This document shows, one piece after another, positions 8,082 to 15,279 of a DNA stretch of 62,688 nt. Source of the DNA: JABMQB01 sp964408795. GTDB taxonomy: Bacteria > Bacteroidota > Bacteroidia > Bacteroidales > Prolixibacteraceae. The position numbers were made by a program, and so were the translations under genes. Below the pieces are notes generated by a model. It was not told the DNA's origin, made no database searches, and saw only the letters and a list, made by a program, of their open reading frames with translations. Where the stretch lies: assembly GCA_964408795.1 (NCBI GenBank), contig CAYPAW010000041.1, forward strand, positions 1-62,688. Reading direction: 5' to 3'. Positions within the stretch are counted from its first letter, which is position 1, and each line of letters starts with the position of its first letter.

Positions 8082-10880
8082 CAGCTTATGTTTTAAGACA
8101 AGCCCGGTATGGGAATCTGTTTTTTTTGCCAGATCTTCAGGGGTTCCTTCAAAAAGCAGATGGCCTCCCATATCGCCTCCTTCAGGTCCCAGGTCAATGA
8201 TCCAGTCAGCGGATTTAATCATTTCCATATTATGTTCAATGATTAGCACGGTATGTCCCCGTGCGATGAGGGCATTCAGGGAATCAAGCAGTTTGCGTAC
8301 ATCATGGAAATGAAGACCGGTAGTGGGTTCATCAAAAATGAAAAGGGTGGGAGCGTCTTTTTCTTTGGCCAGGAAGGAGGCCAGCTTAACCCGTTGGCTT
8401 TCACCTCCCGATAAGGTGCTTGACGATTGTCCCAGGGTAACGTAGCCCAGACCGACATCCTGCAACGGTTGCAATCTCCTGCAGATCTTCTTTTCAGTGG
8501 AAGCGTTTCCTTTTTTAAAGAAATCAATGGCCTCATTGACCGTCATATTCAGGACATCATCGATATTTTTTCCCCGGTATTGTATCTGCAGTATTTCTTC
8601 CTTAAATCGTTTGCCTCCGCAGCTTTCGCACACCAGGTATACATCGGCAAGAAACTGCATTTCCACTTTAATGATTCCTTCCCCCTGGCATTCCTCACAA
8701 CGTCCCCCATCCACATTAAATGAAAAATGGGATGGTTTGAAGCCCTGGTATTTTGCTGCTTGTTGCTGAGCAAAGAGTTGTCTTATTTCATCGTAGGCTT
8801 TCAGATAGGTCACCGGGTTGGAACGGGAAGATTTTCCGATGGGAGTCTGGCTAACAAATTCTACGGCTGAGATTTGTTTCAGATCCCCCAGCAATGCATC
8901 ATGATGGCCGCTTTTTTCGCCGTATCCTTCCAGGATTTTTGTCAGGGCAGGGTAGAGGATTTTACTGACCAGGGAGGATTTTCCGGAGCCACTGACACCG
9001 GTAACACAGGTTAAGGTGTTCAAGGGGAATTTCACCCGGATATTTTTCAGATTGTTTTCGCGTGCTCCGACCACATCAATGTAGTTATTCCATTTCCTGC
9101 GATACGGGGGGACCGGGATTTTTTCTTTTCCTGTCAGGTATTTGGAGGTCAGGCTGACGGGATTATTTTTCAGTTCTTCGTGGGTTCCCTGAAAAACCAG
9201 CTCTCCCCCATGAACTCCGGCAAGAGGTCCGATATCTATAATCTGGTCGGCAGCCCGAATGATGTCTTCGTCGTGTTCAACCACCAGAACTGTATTTCCC
9301 GTTTTTTGCAGCCTGGAGAGAACCCCGATCAGACGTGCTGTATCTCTGGGATGCAACCCGATGCTTGGCTCGTCGAGGATATACAAGGATCCTACCAGAC
9401 TACTCCCCAGGGAGGTGGCCAAATTAATGCGTTGTGATTCACCCCCGGAGAGCGTAGATGAAAGGCGGTTCAGGGTAAGGTAACCCAGACCAACATCCAT
9501 AAGGTAACCCAGCCGGTTCCGGATTTCGGTAAGAAGCCTCTCTGCAATGTCAAAATCCTGTTCGGGTAACCGGAGGGTATCGAAAAAATCTTTTAATTTA
9601 TACACCGGCATTAAAACCAGCTCCTGAATGGATTTGCCCGCCACTTTGACATATCCGGCTTCTTTCTTTAGCCGGCTTCCGCTGCATTCCGGACAGGTCG
9701 TTTTCCCACGATAACGCGACAACATCACCCTATACTGGATCTTATAACTTTTCTCTTCCAGGTAGCTGAAAAACCGGTTCAACCCTTTGAAATAACGGTT
9801 CCCGGTCCACAACAGATTTCGTTGTTCTTCGGAAAGCTGATAGAAGGGCTTATGAATCGGGAAGTTGAATTGATCGGCGTTGAAAAGAAGACGGTTTTTC
9901 CATTTTTGCATTTTTTCCCCTTTCCAGCAGACAATCGCATCCTGATAGACCGATAAGGATTTGTTGGGAATCACCAGATCTTCATCGATACCGATCACTT
10001 TGCCATATCCCTCGCAGGTAGGGCAGGCTCCTAATGGATTATTGAAACTGAACAAGGTTACCGAAGGTTCTTCAAATACCATCCCATCGGCTTCAAAACG
10101 GTTGCTGAAAGATTTGGATTCAATGGCGTCAGACTGGAAAATTTTTATCAGACATTGTCCGTTTCCTTCATAAAAAGCGGTTTGAACCGAATCGGCAATC
10201 CGGCTCAGGGTATCCGGGGTATCCTGAACGGTGAGCCTGTCAACAACCACATTACAGGAAGAAGGGCATAGGGTTTTGTCTTCAGAAGCAAGCAGCTCCT
10301 CTATCGGATAAACCGTATCGCCAATTTCAATGCGACTGAATCCCTGCTGTAGCAATAATTGGGCTTCTTCTTTGATGGATCTGCCGTTTTTTGTCTGAAG
10401 AGGAGACCCAATCAGAAACCGGGTACCCTCAGGAAAAGTAGAAAGGTAATTCACTACATCCGTAACATCATGGCGGGTTACTTCCGTTCCCGATTTCGGA
10501 GAATAGGTCCTCCCGATACGGGCATACAACAATTTCAGATAATCATAAATTTCTGTCGAAGTCCCTACCGTAGATCGTGGATTCCGTGTGTTAACCTTCT
10601 GTTCGATCGCTATCGCCGGGGGAATGCCTTTAACAAAATCTACATCGGGTTTGCTGATTCTGCCCAAAAACTGACGCGCATAGGCCGAAAGACTTTCTAC
10701 ATAACGGCGCTGGCCTTCCGCAAAAAGCGTGTCAAAAGCCAGGGAGGACTTTCCTGAACCTGAAATACCTGTCATGACAATGAACCGGTCACGCGGAATC
10801 GTAATATTCAGATTCTTTAGATTATGTACCCTCGCTCCCTGTATCTCAATTGATTCATGAACCTCCCCCGGTTTCGCCAT
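8076..10880 (-). CDS. uvrA: excinuclease ABC subunit A (UvrA)
   Basis: UvrA is the damage-recognising ATPase of nucleotide excision repair, acting as a dimer with UvrB. At 934 residues it has the family's usual length. Two ABC-type ATPase domains are visible: the first P-loop GISGSGKSS near residue 37, the second GVSGSGKSS near residue 630, with signature motifs LSGGESQR in both halves. Zinc-finger cysteines occur as CPTCEGYG, CPECSGSR and CEECQGEG/CESCGGKR. I place the start at 10880 (MAKPGEVHES); the open frame runs to 10949, but those 23 residues are not family-like and overlap a probable promoter. The gene is solitary and converges on the usp gene. Confidence 0.98.
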   Translation of the reverse strand: MAKPGEVHESIEIQGARVHNLKNLNITIPRDRFIVMTGISGSGKSSLAFDTLFAEGQRRYVESLSAYARQFLGRISKPDVDFVKGIPPAIAIEQKVNTRNPRSTVGTSTEIYDYLKLLYARIGRTYSPKSGTEVTRHDVTDVVNYLSTFPEGTRFLIGSPLQTKNGRSIKEEAQLLLQQGFSRIEIGDTVYPIEELLASEDKTLCPSSCNVVVDRLTVQDTPDTLSRIADSVQTAFYEGNGQCLIKIFQSDAIESKSFSNRFEADGMVFEEPSVTLFSFNNPLGACPTCEGYGKVIGIDEDLVIPNKSLSVYQDAIVCWKGEKMQKWKNRLLFNADQFNFPIHKPFYQLSEEQRNLLWTGNRYFKGLNRFFSYLEEKSYKIQYRVMLSRYRGKTTCPECSGSRLKKEAGYVKVAGKSIQELVLMPVYKLKDFFDTLRLPEQDFDIAERLLTEIRNRLGYLMDVGLGYLTLNRLSSTLSGGESQRINLATSLGSSLVGSLYILDEPSIGLHPRDTARLIGVLSRLQKTGNTVLVVEHDEDIIRAADQIIDIGPLAGVHGGELVFQGTHEELKNNPVSLTSKYLTGKEKIPVPPYRRKWNNYIDVVGARENNLKNIRVKFPLNTLTCVTGVSGSGKSSLVSKILYPALTKILEGYGEKSGHHDALLGDLKQISAVEFVSQTPIGKSSRSNPVTYLKAYDEIRQLFAQQQAAKYQGFKPSHFSFNVDGGRCEECQGEGIIKVEMQFLADVYLVCESCGGKRFKEEILQIQYRGKNIDDVLNMTVNEAIDFFKKGNASTEKKICRRLQPLQDVGLGYVTLGQSSSTLSGGESQRVKLASFLAKEKDAPTLFIFDEPTTGLHFHDVRKLLDSLNALIARGHTVLIIEHNMEMIKSADWIIDLGPEGGDMGGHLLFEGTPEDLAKKTDSHTGLVLKHKLK

Positions 10881-10946
10881 CCCTCCATTAAGTTTTTTGT
10901 GAATAATTTTGTGTTTTACAAAAAAAAAACACACTTTTGCCAATGA

Positions 10947-10954
10947 CAAAATTA
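10947..10954 (-). promoter_or_regulatory. probable -7 box for uvrA
   Basis: On the minus strand the sequence reads TAATTTTG, an exact match to the Bacteroidota -7 consensus TAnnTTTG, about 65 bp upstream of the chosen uvrA start. No TTG at the -33 position was found, so the call is tentative. Confidence 0.4.
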
Positions 10955-11028
10955 TAAATATCCATTAAAATCGATCGCCTATAGCAGAAACTTTACTTTT
11001 TTATTTACATACAACTAAATAGAAAGTA

Positions 11029-11622
11029 ATGTATAAAACAGATTTACGGAGCGACAATGAGCTCGTAAAGAATTTTACAGAAGGGGATCGGAATTCCATT
11101 GAAGTTTTAATTACCCGACATAAAAACAGGGTTTTTTCCTATATCCTCTTAATTGTGAAAAACCAGGAACTGGCTGAAGATATTTTCCAGGATACATTCA
11201 TTAAAGTTATACGTTCCCTAAAACGCGGTAAATATACAGAAAACGGAAAGTTTGTTTCATGGGTTCTGCGTATAGCACATAACCTCGTTATCGATCATTT
11301 CAGAAAAGTAAAACTGAATGGAACCGTATCCAATGATGCCTCCGAAGCTGATCTCTTCAATTCCCAGAAATTTTCCGAAGAAAATATTGAAGACCGGTTG
11401 GTTTACGACCAGATCTTAAACGAAGTGAAAGGTTTGATAACCGAGTTACCCGCTGATCAGCAACAGGTAATCTTTATGCGCCATTATTTAGGCCTTAGTT
11501 TTAAAGAAATTGCAGAGCAGACAGGCGTTAGCATAAATACAGCACTGGGAAGAATGCGGTATGCATTGATTAACTTGCGGAAACTGGTTGAAAAAAAGAA
11601 GCTTAACTTGACAAAGATTTAA
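11029..11622 (+). CDS. RNA polymerase sigma-70 factor, ECF type
   Basis: A 197-residue sigma factor with region 2 at about residues 20-90 (NRVFSYILLIVKNQ, ELAEDIFQDTFIKVIRSL, and the -10-recognising helix with SWVLRIAHNLVIDHFRK) and region 4 at about 135-190 (LPADQQQVIFMRHYLGLSFKEIAEQ plus a helix-turn-helix with TALGRMRYALINLRK). No recognisable anti-sigma factor with a membrane helix follows. Instead a 73-residue acidic protein is encoded 66 bp downstream, and both precede a strong terminator, so they form a two-gene unit. This arrangement suggests the small protein as a partner or regulator, which is inference. Confidence 0.95.
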   Translation: MYKTDLRSDNELVKNFTEGDRNSIEVLITRHKNRVFSYILLIVKNQELAEDIFQDTFIKVIRSLKRGKYTENGKFVSWVLRIAHNLVIDHFRKVKLNGTVSNDASEADLFNSQKFSEENIEDRLVYDQILNEVKGLITELPADQQQVIFMRHYLGLSFKEIAEQTGVSINTALGRMRYALINLRKLVEKKKLNLTKI

Positions 11623-11651
11623 CGCTTTTTAACACAATATTCCTCTCCGGA

Positions 11652-11688
11652 AGGCGTTAGTAATTCAAACGCATAACGTGAAACGCCT
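11652..11688 (+). repeat. inverted repeat abutting a start codon
   Basis: Arms AGGCGTT (11652-11658) and AACGCCT (11682-11688) are perfect and end at the base just before the ATG of the small downstream gene. In RNA this hairpin would hold the ribosome-binding region of that gene; as DNA it could be an operator. Confidence 0.5.
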
Positions 11689-11910
11689 ATGAGGAATACT
11701 TCTACTTTCTTTACGTATTTATTTAATGATTTCGAAACAGAAGCTGAAAAATTTGAGTTGGATGCCGAAACAGAAGAATTATTAATGTCCCTGGATATCG
11801 AAAATTTTAGTCCGAGGGAAAGTACAGTAAATCGTATTTTGAATTTTGCCCGCTCCTATGAAATAATTAAAACGAAAAATGCCGGAGTGGTTGAAATGAA
11901 TTTAAATTGA
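11689..11910 (+). CDS. small acidic protein downstream of the ECF sigma factor
   Basis: A 73-residue soluble protein rich in Glu and Asp, with no membrane segment, signal peptide or cysteine. The centre (ETEAEKFELDAETEELLMSLDIENF) is predicted helical and strongly acidic, and the C-terminal half contains STVNRILNFARSYE, a likely amphipathic helix. I do not recognise a named family. Its place between the sigma-factor gene and the shared terminator suggests a function tied to the sigma factor, for example a small binding partner. The coding call rests on length, codon use like its neighbours, and position. Confidence 0.7.
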   Translation: MRNTSTFFTYLFNDFETEAEKFELDAETEELLMSLDIENFSPRESTVNRILNFARSYEIIKTKNAGVVEMNLN

Positions 11911-11923
11911 CTTAATCGTGAGA

Positions 11924-11963
11924 AAAAAAAAGCCTGGAGAATTTTCTTCAGGCTTTTTTTTTG
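11924..11963. terminator. strong, possibly bidirectional rho-independent terminator
   Basis: A run of A, stem AGCCTG (11931-11936) / CAGGCT (11949-11954), then nine T. It closes the sigma-factor unit on the plus strand; the A-run on the other side would let it work in the minus direction too. Confidence 0.85.
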
Positions 11964-11971
11964 TCTGTGTC

Positions 11972-12002
11972 TTGACTTTTTCAAAATTATCGCTTATGTT
12001 TG
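11972..12002 (+). promoter_or_regulatory. Bacteroidota-type promoter of the SPFH cassette
   Basis: TTG at 11972-11974 and TATGTTTG at 11995-12002 match the -33 and -7 elements, with a 20-bp spacer (19 is usual). The predicted start site falls a few bases downstream, within the dyad at 12005-12019. Confidence 0.6.
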
Positions 12003-12004
12003 TG

Positions 12005-12019
12005 ATATCATATTGATAT
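12005..12019. promoter_or_regulatory. operator-like dyad ATATCA-TAT-TGATAT
   Basis: Perfect 6-bp arms around a 3-bp centre, directly downstream of the -7 box and overlapping the expected transcription start. It is a candidate binding site for the Arc-type ribbon-helix-helix protein encoded third in the same unit; that link is inference. Confidence 0.45.
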
Positions 12020-12042
12020 TATATTAATTTAAATTTAAAATT

Positions 12043-12891
12043 ATGGAAAAACAAAACTCACCTTTGTCGGGCTACATTTTTCTGGTTATTGAACTGGTTG
12101 TTTTAGCCCTGATTGTTTTTGGTTTTATGAGGGGATTCATCTTTCCTTCTTTGGTCCTGATTGTTGTTTTTATTTTTCTGGCCATTGGTTTTACGGTTGT
12201 TGATCCGAACCATAGCTGTGTGTTGGTTCTTTTTGGTGCCTATAAGGGGACTATCAAGAAGAATGGTTTTTACTGGGTAAATCCTTTTTATGTCCGAAAG
12301 AAGTTTTCGTTGCGGGCGCGGAATTTTGACAGCGATACCATAAAGGTCAACGATAAGATTGGGAATCCCATAATGATTGGGTTGGTATTGGTCTGGAAAG
12401 TGGAGGATACGTACAGGGCGGCTTTTGGTGTAGATGAATACGAACATTTTGTTGTGGTTCAAAGTGAAGCAGCTTTGCGTATGCTGGCGGGCATGTATCC
12501 CTATGATAACATTGAAGATGAGAATGCAAAGATAACTTTGCGTGACGGAGGTGAGATTGTCAATGAGAAGTTGGAAAATGAGATCAGGGAGCGTTTGGAT
12601 ATTGCGGGAATTCATGTGATTGAGGCGAGAATCAATTACATCGCCTATGCACAGGAAATTGCCCAGGCTATGTTAAAACGCCAGCAAGCCACGGCCATTG
12701 TTGCTGCACGCTATAAAATTGTTGAAGGGGCCGTTAGTATGGTTGAGATGGCCCTGGATGAATTGAGCAAGAAAGAGATTGTCGATCTGGATGAGGAGAA
12801 AAAAGCCACCATGGTAAGCAACCTGATGGTTGTACTGTGTGGTGATAAAGAGGCTCAGCCGGTGGTAAATACAGGATCACTCTATCAGTAG
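12043..12891 (+). CDS. SPFH/Band-7 (stomatin/prohibitin-like) membrane protein
   Basis: A 282-residue protein with two closely spaced N-terminal hydrophobic segments (about 9-27 and 30-50) followed by an SPFH domain from about residue 50 (FTVVDPNHSCVLVLFGAYKG, RNFDSDTIKVNDKIG, VLVWKVEDTYRAAFGV, EIRERLDIAGIHVIEARINY). A helical C-terminal region holds ALRML/AQAMLKRQQATAIVAARYKIVEGAV, typical of oligomerising SPFH proteins that form membrane rings or scaffolds. Its stop codon directly abuts the ATG of the next gene. SPFH proteins act as membrane scaffolds and protease regulators; which process this one serves is not shown by the sequence. Confidence 0.92.
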   Translation: MEKQNSPLSGYIFLVIELVVLALIVFGFMRGFIFPSLVLIVVFIFLAIGFTVVDPNHSCVLVLFGAYKGTIKKNGFYWVNPFYVRKKFSLRARNFDSDTIKVNDKIGNPIMIGLVLVWKVEDTYRAAFGVDEYEHFVVVQSEAALRMLAGMYPYDNIEDENAKITLRDGGEIVNEKLENEIRERLDIAGIHVIEARINYIAYAQEIAQAMLKRQQATAIVAARYKIVEGAVSMVEMALDELSKKEIVDLDEEKKATMVSNLMVVLCGDKEAQPVVNTGSLYQ

Positions 12892-13419
12892 ATGGAAAAG
12901 TTATATTTCTCGGAAGAACAACGGCACAACCAGTGGTGGCTGTGGGTAATCCTCGTAGCTGCCCTTCTGGCTGTTGTCGTTCCTTTTTCGTACGGGATTT
13001 ATGTGCAGGAGGTCATGCATAAACCTTTTGGGGAAAATCCCATGAGTACGGAAGGATTGATCGTTACCGGATTGGCTTCACTCCTGGTGATGTTGATCAT
13101 TTTTTTGGTAATGGGAAAAACCAGATTGGAAACGAAAATTACTTCAAAAGGAGTAAGGTTTCGTTATCCTCCTTTCTACCCTAAAGGAATGCTAATCACT
13201 CCGGAGGAGATCGAGCATTATGAGATTTGTACCTTCCGAACAATCCTGGAATTCGGGGGATATGGAAGAAAAAAAACCCGAAAATATGGAAACGCTTTTA
13301 TCGTGGCAGGAAATACGGCTGTGCATATAAAATTGAAAAATGGAAAGAAATACCTGATCGGAACCCAGAAAAAACAAGCGTTTGTCCATGCAATGGAAAA
13401 ACTGATGAAGGAAATATAA
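12892..13419 (+). CDS. two-TM membrane protein with PH-like C-terminal domain
   Basis: A 175-residue protein with membrane helices at about 17-38 and 52-74, followed by about 100 soluble residues rich in beta-strands. The soluble part (ITSKGVRFRYPPF, LITPEEIEHYEICTFR, NAFIVAGNTAVHIKLKNGKKYLIGTQKKQAF, then helix VHAMEKLMKEI) has the pattern of a bacterial pleckstrin-like domain: strands ended by one amphipathic helix. The ATG follows the SPFH stop codon with no gap, implying translational coupling and a joint membrane function. The PH-like label is by pattern only, without a search. Confidence 0.8.
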   Translation: MEKLYFSEEQRHNQWWLWVILVAALLAVVVPFSYGIYVQEVMHKPFGENPMSTEGLIVTGLASLLVMLIIFLVMGKTRLETKITSKGVRFRYPPFYPKGMLITPEEIEHYEICTFRTILEFGGYGRKKTRKYGNAFIVAGNTAVHIKLKNGKKYLIGTQKKQAFVHAMEKLMKEI

Positions 13420-13521
13420 CCCCCCGGGTGACACCAATACAATCAGGGTAATCATATGTATTACACTGAAAGCCTGTACGGTTACCCGTGAAAAAGAGTT
13501 GAAACACGAAAAACAGGAATT

Positions 13522-13692
13522 ATGGCTAAAAAGAGATCATTTGTGTTGAGGATTGATCCGGAGATGATGCAGGCAGTGGAAAAATGGGCTGCCGATGAAT
13601 TTCGCAGTATCAATGGACAGTTGGAGTGGATTATTCATGAAGCGCTCAAAGAATCAAAACGATTCAACGGAAAGGGAAAAAAGAGTGGATAA
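13522..13692 (+). CDS. Arc-type ribbon-helix-helix protein (56 aa)
   Basis: This short gene encodes 56 residues beginning MAKKRSFVLRIDPEMMQAVE. The pattern is a basic N-terminus, a strand of alternating residues (SFVLRID), helix A (PEMMQAVEKWAADEF), a short turn (RSINGQ) and helix B (LEWIIHEALKESKRF), as in Arc/MetJ dimers, which insert the strand in the DNA major groove. It lies 102 bp after the PH-like gene and 58 bp before the zinc-ribbon gene on the same strand. It could regulate the cassette by binding the dyad at 12005-12019. The coding call rests on the clean RHH pattern; the regulatory role is inferred. Confidence 0.85.
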   Translation: MAKKRSFVLRIDPEMMQAVEKWAADEFRSINGQLEWIIHEALKESKRFNGKGKKSG

Positions 13693-13750
13693 ATATGTAA
13701 TCCGTAAGGAATTCGTGTACTTATTAAAAAATCAACCATACGATATAATC

Positions 13751-13963
13751 ATGAATCAAAAAGCCTATTTGTGTCCCAAATGTGGAAACCGGAAAGCAGA
13801 AATTGATCAGATAAGAACCACGGGTTCAGGATTTACCAAATATTTCAATATTCAGAACCGCCGGTTTACGGCGGTATCCTGCAGCCGGTGCGGATATACG
13901 GAATTATACCGGGGAACTCCTTCGGGAGGAGCCAGCAATGTACTTGACTTCCTCACCAATTAA
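13751..13963 (+). CDS. small zinc-ribbon protein
   Basis: A 70-residue protein starting MNQKAYLCPKCGNRKAEIDQ. Two CxxC pairs (CPKC near residue 8 and CSRC near residue 46) form a zinc ribbon, separated by EIDQIRTTGSGFTKYFNIQN and followed by GYTELYRG. This matches the pattern of small bacterial nucleic-acid-binding-type zinc-ribbon proteins. The open frame extends 52 codons upstream to 13595, but that part overlaps the RHH gene in another frame and looks random, so I start at 13751. It is the last gene before a terminator-like hairpin and closes the SPFH cassette. Confidence 0.85.
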   Translation: MNQKAYLCPKCGNRKAEIDQIRTTGSGFTKYFNIQNRRFTAVSCSRCGYTELYRGTPSGGASNVLDFLTN

Positions 13964-13977
13964 AGAGGATCACCGAA

Positions 13978-14008
13978 AGGATGTAAAGACCACATCCCCT
14001 GTTTTTTA
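13978..14008 (+). terminator. terminator-like hairpin after the zinc-ribbon gene
   Basis: Stem GGATGT / ACATCC with a 7-nt loop, followed by CCTG and TTTTTT. It lies 15 bp past the zinc-ribbon stop. The spacer between stem and T-run makes it less than ideal. Confidence 0.55.
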
Positions 14009-14122
14009 TTTCGTTTATCTCTGGATCTCCCGTTTCAACGGTTGTTTCATACGTTTAAAATTTATAATTCGTCCCATAACTTCATCCTAAATGTAAGAAC
14101 GTATGGAACCGCTTCGCTCTCG

Positions 14123-14177
14123 CATGAACTTCTTTTAATCATTGCCTTTGGCGAACTTTTGATTAAAAATGTTCATG
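14123..14177. repeat. two-part long inverted repeat in a gene-free stretch
   Basis: Outer arms CATGAAC (14123-14129) / GTTCATG (14171-14177) and inner arms TTTTAATCA (14133-14141) / TGATTAAAA (14160-14168) would form one long hairpin. The gene-free stretch 13964-14299 also holds arms CATACGTT (about 14048) and AACGTATG (about 14098). No promoter or ORF was recognised in it. Confidence 0.5.
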
Positions 14178-14299
14178 TTCATTTCATAAGATCAACCGTG
14201 TAAGGTATTCATTTCGTTCTCTTCTTCCTGTAATAAAACGGACCCTTTGGGTACAAATCATGTATACAAAAAATGTCTCATTCATTAAACGAACCTAAC

Positions 14300-15160
14300 A
14301 TGAAAATTTTGTTGAATAAGCGGTTATGGATTGCATGCCTGTCCATCGTATGTATCGGTTCCTGTGGAACCCAGAATATTCTCACCAAAGCACGTAAATC
14401 AGGCATTTTAATGGAGTACACTTTCCCGGAAAACGATCTGAATTATTCGCAGACTCAGGATGTTAAACAGGAAATCGATGCCATGGGGCAGATCATTGAT
14501 ATTGATATGACCCAGGCGATTTACTTCTCGGCCAGAAAAAATTCAATGGAAGGTCCCCACACCAAACTGGATATGAAGGTCCACTCCATGGATATGGAAA
14601 TTGATGCCATGGGCCAAGGGATGAGTCCGGATCTTTCATCCATGAAAGGCAAGGAATTTCAAATGGTGGTTTCAGCAACAGGGAGGGAGGTCGACACCCA
14701 TGAACCCGATGCGATTGTTTATCAGGTATCTCCCGATGAAAAATCAAACTTCGGAATGATCTTTAACAGCATGTTCACGGATCTTCCGGGGGGCACTGTG
14801 AAAATTAACGACAGCTGGACAAGCCATGACTCTGTAACATTCAAAGAGGGCGAGAAATTCACTACCCTGGTTATAAACGGTACACACACCTTGAAAGATT
14901 TTTCGGAATCCAAGGGGGTAAAATGTGCAGAAATAGCAGCAGTATATGACGGTAGCATGAGAGGTAAAGTGATCAGCAATGGAATGGAGATGGACCTGAA
15001 GGGTAAAATTACCGGCACCGGGACCTGGATTTTTGATATTGAAAAAGGACAGTTGGTTCAGGACAGTACTGTGGGAAAAGCTGCCGGAATCCTTTCCATG
15101 TCCATGGGAGAATTGGGATATACCCGCACCTTTACCAATGTGACAAAACGCCTGCAATAG
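14300..15160 (+). CDS. exported lipoprotein of unknown function
   Basis: A 286-residue protein with a lipoprotein-type signal (MKILLNKRLWIACLSIVCIG then SC, lipid Cys near residue 21). The body is beta-rich, without cysteines of a redox type, and resembles the DUF6263-like lipoproteins of Bacteroidota, with paired blocks such as LDMKVHSMDMEIDAMGQ and VKINDSWTSHDSVTF. Methionine is unusually frequent (blocks MDMEIDAMGQGM, SMSMGE), which could reflect a mostly beta core or an oxidation-sensitive surface. I start at 14300 rather than 14273 because it places the basic n-region correctly. The gene stands alone before the phosphofructokinase gene. Confidence 0.75.
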   Translation: MKILLNKRLWIACLSIVCIGSCGTQNILTKARKSGILMEYTFPENDLNYSQTQDVKQEIDAMGQIIDIDMTQAIYFSARKNSMEGPHTKLDMKVHSMDMEIDAMGQGMSPDLSSMKGKEFQMVVSATGREVDTHEPDAIVYQVSPDEKSNFGMIFNSMFTDLPGGTVKINDSWTSHDSVTFKEGEKFTTLVINGTHTLKDFSESKGVKCAEIAAVYDGSMRGKVISNGMEMDLKGKITGTGTWIFDIEKGQLVQDSTVGKAAGILSMSMGELGYTRTFTNVTKRLQ

Positions 15161-15212
15161 ATACTTTTAAATAATCATTAAATAAATCTTTCACGAAAAA
15201 AGAAGTCTTTCT

Positions 15213-15279
15213 TTTTAGCCATTTTAATGTAAATTTATGCCTTCAGCAAATGGCATTAAATCATGTAAAATGGCTAAAA
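15213..15279 (+). promoter_or_regulatory. hairpin enclosing the pfp start codon
   Basis: Perfect 14-bp arms TTTTAGCCATTTTA (15213-15226) and TAAAATGGCTAAAA (15266-15279). The ATG of the phosphofructokinase gene (15270-15272) lies inside the right arm. Between the arms, AATGTAAATTTATGCC and GGCATTAAATCATG pair in part, extending the stem. If transcribed, the leader would hide the start codon, which suggests translational control. Confidence 0.6.
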
